DNA of 43,149 nt from Clostridia bacterium. Its GTDB lineage: Bacteria > Bacillota > Clostridia > Oscillospirales > Acutalibacteraceae. The stretch's first letter is position 1. Every line of letters starts with the position of its first letter. The notes beneath the pieces were generated by a model. That model was not told where the DNA came from. It worked only from the letters and a program-made list of their open reading frames with translations, and did not search any database. The DNA lies in NCBI GenBank assembly GCA_017438845.1, contig JAFRUO010000033.1, forward strand, positions 1 to 43,149, written 5' to 3'. The position numbers and the translations under genes are program-made. Positions 8,293-16,267 of this stretch are shown here, piece by piece.

Positions 8293-9062
8293 TGATAAAG
8301 ATCGATTTGCACATTCATTCAACCTACTGCGACGGCAAGAGCACGCTGCGTGAGAGCGTTGACTCGGCAATCGAAAAGGGCTTTGCAACCATCGGCTTTT
8401 CGGGCCACAGCTATACCTTTTTTGACGAGAGCTACTGTATGAGCCTTGAGGACACTGAGCGTTATTTTACCGAGGCAAGCTGGCTCGGGCGCCGTTTTAA
8501 AAAGAAGCTGACCGTGCTTGTCGGGATTGAGCAGGACTATTATTCCGATCAGCCGATTGACCGCTACGACTATGCAATCTGCTCCGTTCACTACCTCAAG
8601 CTCGGAGAAGAATACATTCCCGTTGACGAAAGCGCCGAAATTCTTAAAAGCGCCGCAGAAAAGTATTTTGACGGCGATATGTATGCGCTTTGCGAAAGGT
8701 ATTACGAAACTGTGTCCGACCTTACAAACAAGTGGAATGCAAGAATAATCGGGCACATTGACCTTATTACTAAATTTCAGGAGCAGGAAAAGCTCTTTGA
8801 CGAGGATAACCCCCGTTATGTTGCGGCTTGGAAAAAGTGCGTTGATAAGCTCCTCGAAACACAGCCTCTTTTCGAAATCAACACGGGCGCAATTTCAAGA
8901 GGCTACCGCACAACGCCTTATCCGTCAAAGGAGATTATTGACTACATAAGGGAAAACGGCGGTACGTTTATCCTTTCAAGCGATTCGCACAGTGCGGAAA
9001 CCATCGGCTTTAAGTTTGACGAATACGAGCAGTATATCGAGGACAAAACAGTTCAGATATAA
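8292..9062 (+). CDS. hisJ: Histidinol-phosphatase, PHP family (HisJ type)
   Basis: Metal-dependent phosphatase of the polymerase and histidinol phosphatase (PHP) superfamily, expected to remove phosphate from histidinol phosphate. It has 256 residues. The PHP signature DLHIHSTYCDG gives metal ligands H7 and H9; other metal-site segments are FSGHSYTF, VGIEQDY, IGHIDL and LSSDSHS. As the last gene of the operon it completes the pathway, since HisB here lacks a phosphatase domain. I see no clear terminator in the first 100 bases after its stop. Confidence 0.93.
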   Translation: MIKIDLHIHSTYCDGKSTLRESVDSAIEKGFATIGFSGHSYTFFDESYCMSLEDTERYFTEASWLGRRFKKKLTVLVGIEQDYYSDQPIDRYDYAICSVHYLKLGEEYIPVDESAEILKSAAEKYFDGDMYALCERYYETVSDLTNKWNARIIGHIDLITKFQEQEKLFDEDNPRYVAAWKKCVDKLLETQPLFEINTGAISRGYRTTPYPSKEIIDYIRENGGTFILSSDSHSAETIGFKFDEYEQYIEDKTVQI

Positions 9063-9218
9063 TTTTCACACATAGCGGACGACGACCCGTTAACGGCGAA
9101 GCATAAAAAACGAAACGAAACAAATCCTATGCGGTGATATGTTTTTTGCGCCTGCGGCGTTAGTAGCAGCATATCATTGTTTCTTTATTTCATTATTTCA
9201 TTCTTTCTTTATTGTTTG

Positions 9219-9268
9219 TTGTCACTGCTTTGTCATAACCTTGTCAAGACCTTGTCACGACATTGTCA
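9219..9268. repeat. Five TTGTCA boxes with exact 11-bp period
   Basis: TTGTCA occurs at 9219, 9230, 9241, 9252 and 9263, each exactly 11 bp apart, so all boxes face the same side of the helix. They overlap the 3' end of the decayed replication-type gene on the minus strand. Spacing and placement resemble iterons of replication origins, which in phage and mobile-element replication modules often lie within or next to the initiator gene. The role is inferred; the array may now be inert. Confidence 0.7.
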
Positions 9269-9526
9269 TCCGTTTGTTGTTCAAAACTGTCAAAAGCCTG
9301 ATAATCGCTGTATTTTACGACGGTTATTTTTGTGCAAAACCTTGTCGTTTTTACGAGGATTTTTCCGGTGCGTTCAAGCTTCTTAAGAGCGGTTCTGACC
9401 TGACTTACGGAAAGCCCCGTTTCCTATGAAAGGCTCGCAACGCTTGTGAAAGGTATTGACATCGGTGTACCATTCCCGATTGATTATCTTTCTGTGAAGT
9501 AAAATCCAGCCACGTTCATTTTTAAT
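9244..9526 (-). pseudogene. Decayed phage/mobile-element replication-module HTH protein
   Basis: Read on the minus strand from 9526, one frame gives NERGWILLHRKIINREWYTD, the N-terminus typical of replication-module proteins of phages and integrative elements in Firmicutes. It then runs into missing sequence. A shifted frame continues with TSVASLS, a stop codon, then ETGLSVSQVRTALKKLERTG, the winged-helix part, and TKITVVKYSDYQAF, ending at 9244. So there are a deletion of roughly 35 codons, a frameshift and an in-frame stop, and the start codon is ATT. Upstream AAAGGAGG (minus strand) marks the old ribosome site. No integrase or other element gene is nearby, so this is a relic. The family name is by pattern recognition, not a search. 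Confidence 0.7.
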
Positions 9527-9569
9527 GCCTCCTTTAAAAATATCCTTCACTAATACACGCAAGAGGGCG

Positions 9570-9601
9570 AAAGTGTATCACTTTTTTGATACACTTTTTT
9601 C
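9570..9601 (+). terminator. Hairpin with T-run, likely terminator
   Basis: AAAGTGTATCA (9570-9580) and TGATACACTTT (9588-9598) form a perfect 11-bp stem with a 7-base T-rich loop, followed by a T-run. It lies about 500 bp after hisJ and is the first clear plus-strand terminator there. The perfect symmetry also allows an operator, so the call is moderate. Confidence 0.6.
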
Positions 9602-9668
9602 TTTGAAAATGCCGACATTCCGCACAGCACCAATTAAAACGGGACTTTAAAAAATTTTTTTAAAAGGT

Positions 9669-9714
9669 AAAAAAACAGCCGCAGCTTACGGACAGCGTCC
9701 TTTAACTGCGGCTT
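9669..9714 (-). terminator. Terminator of the minus-strand PHP gene
   Basis: On the minus strand AGCCGCAG pairs with CTGCGGCT (9706-9713 and 9677-9684) around an inner GGAC/GTCC hairpin, followed by a T-run (GTTTTTTT). It begins 18 bases after the stop of the PHP gene. Confidence 0.85.
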
Positions 9715-9731
9715 CGTTATTGCATTTCTTT

Positions 9732-10409
9732 TTAAACCCTGATCAGTGAATAATCACGTTTTTTAAGAACTCTTAACAGCTCGTCGTTGGAGGTTATCGA
9801 TATGTCGGTAATAATTCCTCCTCTTGCTTCGTCGCCGAGCTGATGAAAATCAGAGCCCGAGGTTGTGTGGAATTTATATTTGTTTGCCCAGATTTCGGCA
9901 ATGTCATTGTTTGAGTTGTGCCTTACACAGCCGTTAAAGACCTCAATTCCCGTAAGGTATTCGGGGTTGGTAACGGTCATATTGAACCTGAAGGGGTGCG
10001 CCTGGAAAATAAGCAGGTCATTTTTCTTCGCAAGCTTTGAAAAGGACTTGATGTCCATATCAAGCAGGTTTTTGTTCCTTCTTAAAAACTGCTCGGTAAT
10101 TCCGTAGACGAGGTAGTCGTTTTCCGAGGGCGAATCAAAGCGAAGCTCCATCCCGAGCAGGACGTTGATTCTGCCGTCTGCGTATTCCTTGGCGGCGTTG
10201 TAGCCCTGAAGGAAAATGTCGACAATCTCATCCCACGAAAGCTTTTTGTAGTTATATTTAAAGAAGGTGTGGGTGCTCATATGGTCGGTGATTATAACCG
10301 TGTCGTATTCGTGACGAAGGTAAGCGTCAATAAGCTCGCTTGCGTCCGCCTTGCCGCAGTTGCTCGTTTCCGCCGTGTGGCAGTGCATTTCGGTTTTGAA
10401 TTTCTGCAT
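9732..10409 (-). CDS. PHP-domain metal-dependent phosphoesterase
   Basis: A 225-residue protein of the PHP superfamily. The motifs run in order: EMHCHTAETS (H9 and H11), IITDHMS, GMELRFD, FQAHPFR and TSGSDFHQ, which are the usual metal-ligand positions. Such stand-alone proteins hydrolyse phosphate esters or nucleotides; the substrate cannot be read from sequence. It differs clearly from the HisJ in this window, so it is not a recent duplicate. The ATG follows a strong GGGAGGTGAT. It is monocistronic, with its own promoter (10427-10454, minus) and terminator (9669-9714), and is divergent from metF. Confidence 0.85.
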   Translation of the reverse strand: MQKFKTEMHCHTAETSNCGKADASELIDAYLRHEYDTVIITDHMSTHTFFKYNYKKLSWDEIVDIFLQGYNAAKEYADGRINVLLGMELRFDSPSENDYLVYGITEQFLRRNKNLLDMDIKSFSKLAKKNDLLIFQAHPFRFNMTVTNPEYLTGIEVFNGCVRHNSNNDIAEIWANKYKFHTTSGSDFHQLGDEARGGIITDISITSNDELLRVLKKRDYSLIRV

Positions 10410-10426
10410 AAAATCACCTCCCTATT

Positions 10427-10454
10427 ATCATACTAAATTTTTGCGAATTTGCAA
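10427..10454 (-). promoter_or_regulatory. Promoter of the PHP gene
   Basis: On the minus strand -35 TTGCAA (10454-10449) and -10 TATGAT (10432-10427) are 16 bp apart, just upstream of the ribosome site GGGAGGTGAT. Confidence 0.6.
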
Positions 10455-10541
10455 GAGAATTTCTTGTTTTTTTGTATAATTTTCAGTTTGTTAATAAATT
10501 GTTAAATTTTTAAATAATGATTTAAAATAACGGAGGTAATA

Positions 10542-10571
10542 TTGCTTTTATTATTTTTTGTGTGGTAAAAT
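10542..10571 (+). promoter_or_regulatory. Promoter of the metF operon
   Basis: -35 TTGCTT (10542-10547) and -10 TAAAAT (10566-10571) are spaced 18 bp, 24 bases before the metF ATG. No S-box or other riboswitch fits in the 180-bp intergenic gap. Confidence 0.55.
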
Positions 10572-10595
10572 GATTTTAAATACGGGGGTGTAAAT

Positions 10596-11456
10596 ATGTT
10601 GATTTCCGAAAAACTTAAAAGCAATCGGGTTTGTACTTCCTTTGAGGTTTTTCCGCCTAAAAACGATATGCCGTTTGAACCGGTCAAAAACGCGGTGTGC
10701 GAGCTTTCGGCGTTTTCGCCCGACTATATCAGCGTTACCTACGGAGCGGGGGGAGGCACCTCGAAAAACACGCCCGAAATAGTTTCGTTTATTCAGGACG
10801 AGCTGCATATTCCTTCCGTGGCGCACCTTACCTGCGCCTCATCGACGAAGGAGGAAATTGACGTTATTTTAAACGAGCTTAAAAGCAGAGGCATTAAAAA
10901 CATTCTTGCCCTCAGGGGCGACATACCCGACGGCGTTCAGCCCGATGATAACCACTATAGGTACGCAAGCGAGCTTATTACGAAAATCCGTGAATTTGAC
11001 TGCTTTTCCGTCGGAGCCGCCTGTTACCCTGAGTGTCACACTCAGGCTAAAAACTCCGTTGAGGATTTAATGCACTTAAAGCACAAGGTTGACTGCGGAG
11101 CCGAGTACCTTATAACTCAGATGTTCTTTGACAATTCCGCCCTTTACAGCTTCCTTTACAGGGCGCTGAAGGTCGGCATTGACGTTCCCGTTGTCGCCGG
11201 TATTATGCCCGTCATCAACCGCAAGCAGATAGTCAGAAGCTGTTCCCTTTCGGGAGCCACGCTTCCTTCAAAATTCAGAATTATGCTCGACCGCTTTTCC
11301 GACGAGCCCGAAAGCCTCAGGCAGGCGGGCATCGCCTATGCCACCGAGCAGATAATCGACCTTATCTCAAACGGCGTCAGCAATATACATATCTACACTA
11401 TGAACAAGCCTGAGGTTGCAGGCAAAATAATCGAAAACCTGTCGTCCATTCTATAA
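10596..11456 (+). CDS. metF: Methylenetetrahydrofolate reductase
   Basis: FAD-dependent (beta/alpha)8-barrel enzyme that reduces 5,10-methylene-THF to 5-methyl-THF, the methyl donor for methionine synthesis. It has 286 residues, the size of bacterial MetF. Family motifs: SFEVFPPK near residue 15 (E17 corresponds to the catalytic Glu in FEFFPP-type motifs), ISVTYGAGG, and LRGDIPDG in the folate/FAD pocket. The ATG follows GGGGGTG. Other methionine genes are absent from the window. It is first in an apparent operon with three genes of unknown role and ends 11 bases before the next start. Confidence 0.92.
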   Translation: MLISEKLKSNRVCTSFEVFPPKNDMPFEPVKNAVCELSAFSPDYISVTYGAGGGTSKNTPEIVSFIQDELHIPSVAHLTCASSTKEEIDVILNELKSRGIKNILALRGDIPDGVQPDDNHYRYASELITKIREFDCFSVGAACYPECHTQAKNSVEDLMHLKHKVDCGAEYLITQMFFDNSALYSFLYRALKVGIDVPVVAGIMPVINRKQIVRSCSLSGATLPSKFRIMLDRFSDEPESLRQAGIAYATEQIIDLISNGVSNIHIYTMNKPEVAGKIIENLSSIL

Positions 11457-11467
11457 GAGGTGATTTT

Positions 11468-12349
11468 TTGTTCGGGTACGTTAAGCCTGATAAGCCTGAG
11501 CTTAAAATTAAAGAGTTTGAAACCTACAAGGCGGTGTACTGCTCCGTCTGCCGCACACTCGGAAAGCATTACGGTATTCTGTCGAGGTTCCTGCTTACCT
11601 ATGATTCGGCGTTTTACGTTATAGTGCTTAAATGCCTTTTGCAAAGCGAATGCGACTGCGCCGAAAGGGGAGTATGCAGGTTTAATCCGCTTAAAAAATG
11701 CCATTATATTCCCGAGGACGAGCTTTTACGAAGAGCCGCCGCACTGACGGTTATTATGTTCTACTACAAGCTTCTTGACGACATAAGGGACGGACGCGGA
11801 CCGAGAAAGCTTTTTTGTTATATCCTTTTACCGTTTGTTAAAAATAAGTTTAAAAAAGCTGTGAAGGATTATTCACAATTTGACGGTATAATATCACTGT
11901 CGATGAAAAAACAAGCACAGACCGAGCTTAACAAGGACTGCTCCGTTGACAGGGCTTGTGACCCGTCCGCAACGGCTCTCGGCGAAATATTTTCCTACGG
12001 TATTGACGACGGGGAGCTTCGCAGGGTGCTTTACAGAATCGGCTACTGCGTGGGCAGGTGGGTGTACCTTGCGGACGCCTTTGACGACCTTGAAAAGGAT
12101 GTTAAAAGCGGAAGCTTTAACCCGTTCGCCGTGAAATACGGGCTTGAACGGGAAAATGTTAAAAACCTTGACGACGAAGTGATTGACGGCATTTCGGCTT
12201 CGATCAGGCTTACCGCCAACGAGGCGGCTTCGGCTTTTGATTTAGCACAGCACAAATGCTATTCTCCGATTGCCGAAAACATTATTTATGACGGAATGGA
12301 AAATGAACTGATTAATATAATTCACAAAAAACGAGGTGCGAAGAAGTAA
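11468..12349 (+). CDS. DUF5685-like protein with two Asp-rich motifs
   Basis: A 293-residue protein with a TTG start after AAGAGGTGA. It resembles the DUF5685 family of Clostridia and actinobacteria; I know of no assigned function. Visible features: C25 and C28 (CSVCRTLGKHYG); a second Cys cluster at C62, C64, C70 and C78, which could bind metal; an almost all-helical remainder; and two acidic motifs on helices, DDIRD (104-108) and DAFDDLEKD (203-211). The pair recalls the diphosphate-Mg2+ motifs of all-alpha isoprenoid synthases, but this is structural analogy only. It lies between metF and the J-like gene and its stop touches the next ATG (TAA-ATG), so co-translation is likely. Membership is fairly sure, function open. 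Confidence 0.75.
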   Translation: MFGYVKPDKPELKIKEFETYKAVYCSVCRTLGKHYGILSRFLLTYDSAFYVIVLKCLLQSECDCAERGVCRFNPLKKCHYIPEDELLRRAAALTVIMFYYKLLDDIRDGRGPRKLFCYILLPFVKNKFKKAVKDYSQFDGIISLSMKKQAQTELNKDCSVDRACDPSATALGEIFSYGIDDGELRRVLYRIGYCVGRWVYLADAFDDLEKDVKSGSFNPFAVKYGLERENVKNLDDEVIDGISASIRLTANEAASAFDLAQHKCYSPIAENIIYDGMENELINIIHKKRGAKK

Positions 12350-12961
12350 ATGGATGCTTATGCTGTTCTCGGAGTAAACAGGGGCTCTACAATTGAAGAA
12401 ATCAAGCAGGCTTACCGAGAGCTTTCAAGGAAATATCAGCAGGAAAGCCTTGACGGCAGTCCGCTTTCCGACGTTGCCCGCAGGAAAATGCAGGAGCTTG
12501 ATATGGCTTATGACGACATTATGTCGGAGCTTAATATCGGGTTTAATCAGGGAAATGCAAATTCTTACGCCTCGTCACAGGGAGACTACGGAAGCTCGCA
12601 GTACTACGATGTGCGTCAGCAGATTCAGAACGGCAGGGTGGACGACGCCGAAACAATTCTTGACGGCATTCCCTCCTCAATGAGGAACGCCGAATGGTAT
12701 TATTTAAAGGGGCAGATTCACCAAAAACGCGGCTGGTTTGACGAGGCTTATTCAAATTACTCAAAGGCTTGTCAGATGGAGCCTTCGAACACCGAATACT
12801 CAAATGCGTTCAACGCTTTAAACAGAAATGCGACAGGAGGTTACAGGCAGAATTACGGCTCGTCCTCAAGCAGCTGCGGCGCTTGCGACATCTGCTCAGG
12901 CTTGATTTGTGCAGACTGCTGCTGCGAATGTATGGGCGGCGACCTGATTTCCTGCTGTTGA
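12350..12961 (+). CDS. J-domain-like protein with TPR region and Cys-string tail
   Basis: A 203-residue protein in three parts. Residues 3-60 align with a J domain (YAVLGVNRGSTIEEIKQAY, then a helix ending ELDMAYDDI), but the HPD triad needed to activate DnaK is replaced by QQE at 30-32. Residues about 95-155 form a TPR-like helical pair (WYYLKGQIHQKRGWFDEAYSNY). After a Gly/Ser/Asn-rich linker, residues 176-203 contain ten cysteines, ending ECMGGDLISCC. No signal peptide or membrane segment is seen. The ATG directly follows the stop of the DUF5685-like gene, and the next gene starts one base after its stop. Role unknown; the tail suggests metal binding or a membrane/redox function. Confidence 0.75.
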   Translation: MDAYAVLGVNRGSTIEEIKQAYRELSRKYQQESLDGSPLSDVARRKMQELDMAYDDIMSELNIGFNQGNANSYASSQGDYGSSQYYDVRQQIQNGRVDDAETILDGIPSSMRNAEWYYLKGQIHQKRGWFDEAYSNYSKACQMEPSNTEYSNAFNALNRNATGGYRQNYGSSSSSCGACDICSGLICADCCCECMGGDLISCC

Positions 12962-12962
12962 T

Positions 12963-13508
12963 ATGAGCAAGAAAAAAATAACAAGTAAAACAACGCTGGG
13001 CGGTATTATTGCCGCCCTGAGCGTTGCCCTGATGTTTATGACGGGACTGATTCCCGTAATGACCTATGCAATACCTGCGGCGGCAGGCGTTTTGCTTACA
13101 ATGATAGTAATTGAAATTGACAAAAAATGGGCGTTCGGAGTTTATGCCGCAGTGGCACTATTGTCAATGTTTCTTGTAGCCGACAAGGAAGCGGCGCTGA
13201 TGTACGCCATGTTTTTCGGCTATTACCCGATACTCAAGGCGGTAGTTGAAAAGCATTGCTCGGTACCCGTTTCGTGGGTTATAAAGCTTGTCGTTTTCAA
13301 CCTTACAATGGTGCTTGCCTTTTTAACGTCGGTTTACGTTTTCAAAATCCCCTTTGACGCTATGCAGAAATACGGCAGGATTGCGGCGGTGCTGCTTCTG
13401 GCGGTCGGCAATATTGTGTTTGTTGTGTTTGATATGATGCTGACAAACCTTATTACGCTTTACCTTATGAAGTGGCAAAAGCTGCTTAAAAGACTTTTTA
13501 AATTTTAA
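12963..13508 (+). CDS. Integral membrane protein, ECF S-component-like
   Basis: A 181-residue very hydrophobic protein with about six membrane segments (roughly 12-32, 35-52, 55-73, 77-95, 102-125, 138-168). Size, helix count and the short polar loops resemble substrate-binding S components of energy-coupling factor transporters, but I recognise no vitamin-specific motif, so the substrate is unknown and the assignment is tentative. It starts one base after the J-like gene and is the last gene before a terminator. The position suggests it works with the J-like and DUF5685-like proteins. Confidence 0.6.
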   Translation: MSKKKITSKTTLGGIIAALSVALMFMTGLIPVMTYAIPAAAGVLLTMIVIEIDKKWAFGVYAAVALLSMFLVADKEAALMYAMFFGYYPILKAVVEKHCSVPVSWVIKLVVFNLTMVLAFLTSVYVFKIPFDAMQKYGRIAAVLLLAVGNIVFVVFDMMLTNLITLYLMKWQKLLKRLFKF

Positions 13509-13535
13509 AGGCGCATTAATTGTGCCTTTTTTCTT
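13507..13535 (+). terminator. Terminator of the metF operon
   Basis: AAAGGCGCA (13507-13515) pairs with TGTGCCTTT (13521-13529) with one mismatch; a T-run follows. The left arm overlaps the stop codon of the membrane protein. Confidence 0.8.
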
Positions 13536-13541
13536 TGCAAA

Positions 13542-13570
13542 TTGACAGTTTTATAGTATAATAATATATT
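13542..13570 (+). promoter_or_regulatory. Promoter of radC
   Basis: Consensus -35 TTGACA (13542-13547) and -10 TATATT (13565-13570) with a 17-bp spacer. The predicted start site (about 13576-13578) is under 12 bases from the likely radC start, leaving almost no leader. Confidence 0.7.
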
Positions 13571-13583
13571 AGGATATCAGGGG

Positions 13584-14300
13584 GTGTTGAAAATAGCCGT
13601 AAACAGTAATGAAAATATTCACAAGGGACACCGTGAAAGGGTAAAGGAGCGTTTTGTAAAGGAAGGTATTAAGTCCTTTGAGGACCACGAGGCTCTTGAA
13701 ATGCTGCTTTATTACGCCGTGCCGCAGAGGGATACAAACGAGCTTTCACACAGGCTGTTAAATGAATTCGGCTCTCTTGCAGGCGTGTTTGACGCTTCGG
13801 TTGAATCGCTTCAGAGCGTCAGCGGAGTCGGCAAAAACACCGCCGTGCTGATTAAGCTTATCCCTGCGATGTACTCAAAATACCTCGAGAGCAATATCGC
13901 CTGCGAAAAGCTGACGCTTGAAAGCGCCGAGCAGTCGGGAGGCTATTTTGTTTCAAAGCTTATGCCGTATTCGCACGAGGTGCTTATGGCGGCTTTTCTT
14001 GACAGCAAGCTCAGCGTAAGGCATACCGTTGTAATCAGCGAGGGCACAAGCACGAAAACCGAGCTTTCCTTCAGGAAGATAATCAGCACCGCCTTAAACC
14101 TCAACACACCCAATATCATCATCGCGCACAACCACCCGTCGGGAGTTGCGGCGCCGTCTGCAAACGACATCGAGGCGGTAAGACAGCTCAGCCGTATGCT
14201 TTCAAAGCTTGACCTTCATTTAAAGGACAGCATAATCGTTGCGGGCGAAAACTATTTTTCTATGGCGGGAAAAACCAAATTCAGCTATCTGTTCACATAA
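13584..14300 (+). CDS. radC: RadC family JAB/MPN-domain protein
   Basis: A 238-residue RadC-family protein. It has a helix-hairpin-helix segment around 78-93 (SVSGVGKNTAVLIKLI) and a C-terminal JAMM metalloprotease-like domain with H182, H184 and D195 in AHNHPSG and the following SANDIEAV. The historical link of RadC to DNA repair is doubtful; the biochemical role of the family is unclear. The start is uncertain: GTG 13584 and TTG 13587 are in frame, both within or just after the purine run GGGGG, and no ATG is near. It precedes uvrBA by 15 bases and is probably co-transcribed with it. Confidence 0.88.
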   Translation: MLKIAVNSNENIHKGHRERVKERFVKEGIKSFEDHEALEMLLYYAVPQRDTNELSHRLLNEFGSLAGVFDASVESLQSVSGVGKNTAVLIKLIPAMYSKYLESNIACEKLTLESAEQSGGYFVSKLMPYSHEVLMAAFLDSKLSVRHTVVISEGTSTKTELSFRKIISTALNLNTPNIIIAHNHPSGVAAPSANDIEAVRQLSRMLSKLDLHLKDSIIVAGENYFSMAGKTKFSYLFT

Positions 14301-14315
14301 GCGAAAGGACCTTCA

Positions 14316-16265
14316 ATGTTTAAGCTTCACTCAAATTACAAGCCCACGGGCGACCAGCCGCAGGCAATCGAAAGACTTGTCGACGGCGTAAACAAGGGAT
14401 ATATGGAGCAGACTCTGCTCGGAGTTACCGGTTCGGGTAAGACCTTTACAATGGCAAACGTTATTGCAAAGCTTAACCGTCCTACTCTTGTGCTCGCTCA
14501 CAACAAAATTCTCGCCGCTCAGCTCTGCACGGAGTTCAAGGAATACTTCCCCGAAAATGCGGTTGAGTATTTTGTTTCTTATTATGACTATTATCAGCCC
14601 GAGGCGTATATTCCCAACACCGACACCTATATTGAAAAGGATTCGGCAATAAACGACGAAATTGACAAGCTGCGCCACTCCGCCACGTCTGCGCTTGCGG
14701 AAAGGCGTGACGTTATAATCGTTTCGAGCGTGTCCTGTATTTACACCCTCGGCAACCCGATTGACTATAAAAATATGATTATTTCCCTTCGACGGGGCAT
14801 GAAAAAGGACAGGGACGAGCTTTTAAAAAAGCTTGTTGAAATACAGTACGAAAGAAACGACGTAAATTTTATTCGTAACAAATTCCGCGTAAGGGGAGAT
14901 ACCGTGGAAATTTTCCCCGTTTACTCAAACGACACTGCAATCAGAGTCGAGTTTTTCGGCGACGAAATTGACCGTATCAGCGAAATTAACGCCCTCACGG
15001 GTCAGATTAAAAACGTTATTTCGCACGTTGCGATTTATCCTGCTTCTCACTATGTTGTGTCACCCGACAGACTTGAAAGGGCAATCGAGGAGATACTTGC
15101 CGAAATGGAGCAAAGAGTTAAATATTTTGAGCAAAACGGCAAGCTTATTGAGGCGCAGAGAATACGTCAGCGCACCGAATACGATATGGAAATGCTCAGA
15201 GAAACGGGCTTTTGCAAGGGAATAGAAAACTATTCGCGCATATTGTCGGGCAGGGAGCCCGGCTGTACTCCGTTTACACTGCTTAATTATTTTCCCGACG
15301 ACTTCCTTCTTTTCGTTGACGAGTCGCATGTCACCCTGCCGCAGGTAAGGGGAATGTACGGCGGCGACCGCTCACGCAAGGAGGCGCTTGTTGACTTCGG
15401 CTTCAGGCTTCCGTCTGCGTTTGACAACCGTCCGCTGACCTTTGACGAGTTTTACGACAGGGTAGGGCAGAAAATCTTTGTCAGCGCCACGCCCGGCGAA
15501 ATGGAAAAGCAGAAGAGCCTGCAGACCGTTGAACAGCTGATAAGACCCACGGGACTGCTTGACCCCGAAATTTCCGTAAGAGAAACCGAGGGTCAGATTG
15601 AGGATCTTATTTCCGAAATCAACGAAAGAGTTGAACGAAAGGAAAGGGTGCTTGTCACCACGCTGACCAAGAAAATGGCGGAAAACCTTACCGACTTTCT
15701 TGAGGATCACGACATCAAGGTTAAATATATGCACTACGACGTCGACACGATTGAGCGTATGGAAATCATCAGGGATTTAAGGCTCGGCGAGTTTGACGTG
15801 CTTGTAGGCATCAACCTGCTTCGTGAAGGACTTGACATTCCCGAGGTGTCGCTTGTCGCTATTCTCGACGCTGACAAGGAGGGCTTCCTGCGCTCGGAAA
15901 CCTCTCTTATTCAGACTATCGGCAGAGCTGCAAGAAACGCCGACGGTAAGGTAATAATGTACGCCGACAGCGTTACTCCGTCAATGGAAAGGGCTATCAG
16001 CGAAACCTACCGACGCAGGGAAATTCAGCAAAAATATAACGAGGAGCACGGTATCACTCCTACCACTATCAAGAAGGGCGTCAGGGATATAATCGAAATC
16101 ACCGACACGCACAAGCTCGATTCCGGCAAGAGGCTTTCGAGGGTTGAGCGTGAAAAGCTTATCGCTCAGCTGACGGAGGAAATGAAGGCGGCGGCAAAGA
16201 TACTCGAGTTTGAGCACGCCGCTATGCTCAGGGACAAAATAAAGAAATTAAAGGAAGGCAAATAA
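14316..16265 (+). CDS. uvrB: Excinuclease ABC subunit UvrB
   Basis: Helicase-like damage-verification subunit of nucleotide excision repair; it is loaded by UvrA and recruits UvrC for incision. It has 649 residues. Walker A GVTGSGKT at 36-43, the Tyr-rich beta-hairpin that clamps DNA ([12 protein letters not shown], about 89-100), Walker B VDESH, helicase motif VI in IGRAARN, and the C-terminal UVR coiled-coil ([20 protein letters not shown]) are all present. The ATG follows GAAAGGA. uvrA starts two bases after its stop. No uvrC is in the window. Confidence 0.97.
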   Translation: MFKLHSNYKPTGDQPQAIERLVDGVNKGYMEQTLLGVTGSGKTFTMANVIAKLNRPTLVLAHNKILAAQLCTEFKEYFPENAVEYFVSYYDYYQPEAYIPNTDTYIEKDSAINDEIDKLRHSATSALAERRDVIIVSSVSCIYTLGNPIDYKNMIISLRRGMKKDRDELLKKLVEIQYERNDVNFIRNKFRVRGDTVEIFPVYSNDTAIRVEFFGDEIDRISEINALTGQIKNVISHVAIYPASHYVVSPDRLERAIEEILAEMEQRVKYFEQNGKLIEAQRIRQRTEYDMEMLRETGFCKGIENYSRILSGREPGCTPFTLLNYFPDDFLLFVDESHVTLPQVRGMYGGDRSRKEALVDFGFRLPSAFDNRPLTFDEFYDRVGQKIFVSATPGEMEKQKSLQTVEQLIRPTGLLDPEISVRETEGQIEDLISEINERVERKERVLVTTLTKKMAENLTDFLEDHDIKVKYMHYDVDTIERMEIIRDLRLGEFDVLVGINLLREGLDIPEVSLVAILDADKEGFLRSETSLIQTIGRAARNADGKVIMYADSVTPSMERAISETYRRREIQQKYNEEHGITPTTIKKGVRDIIEITDTHKLDSGKRLSRVEREKLIAQLTEEMKAAAKILEFEHAAMLRDKIKKLKEGK

Positions 16266-16267
16266 GC

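Noticed and set aside
9139..9429. Plus-strand open frame in the hisJ-PHP gap
   Set aside because: Its protein is a Cys/Phe-rich reading of the antisense of the decayed replication gene; the minus strand explains the region better.
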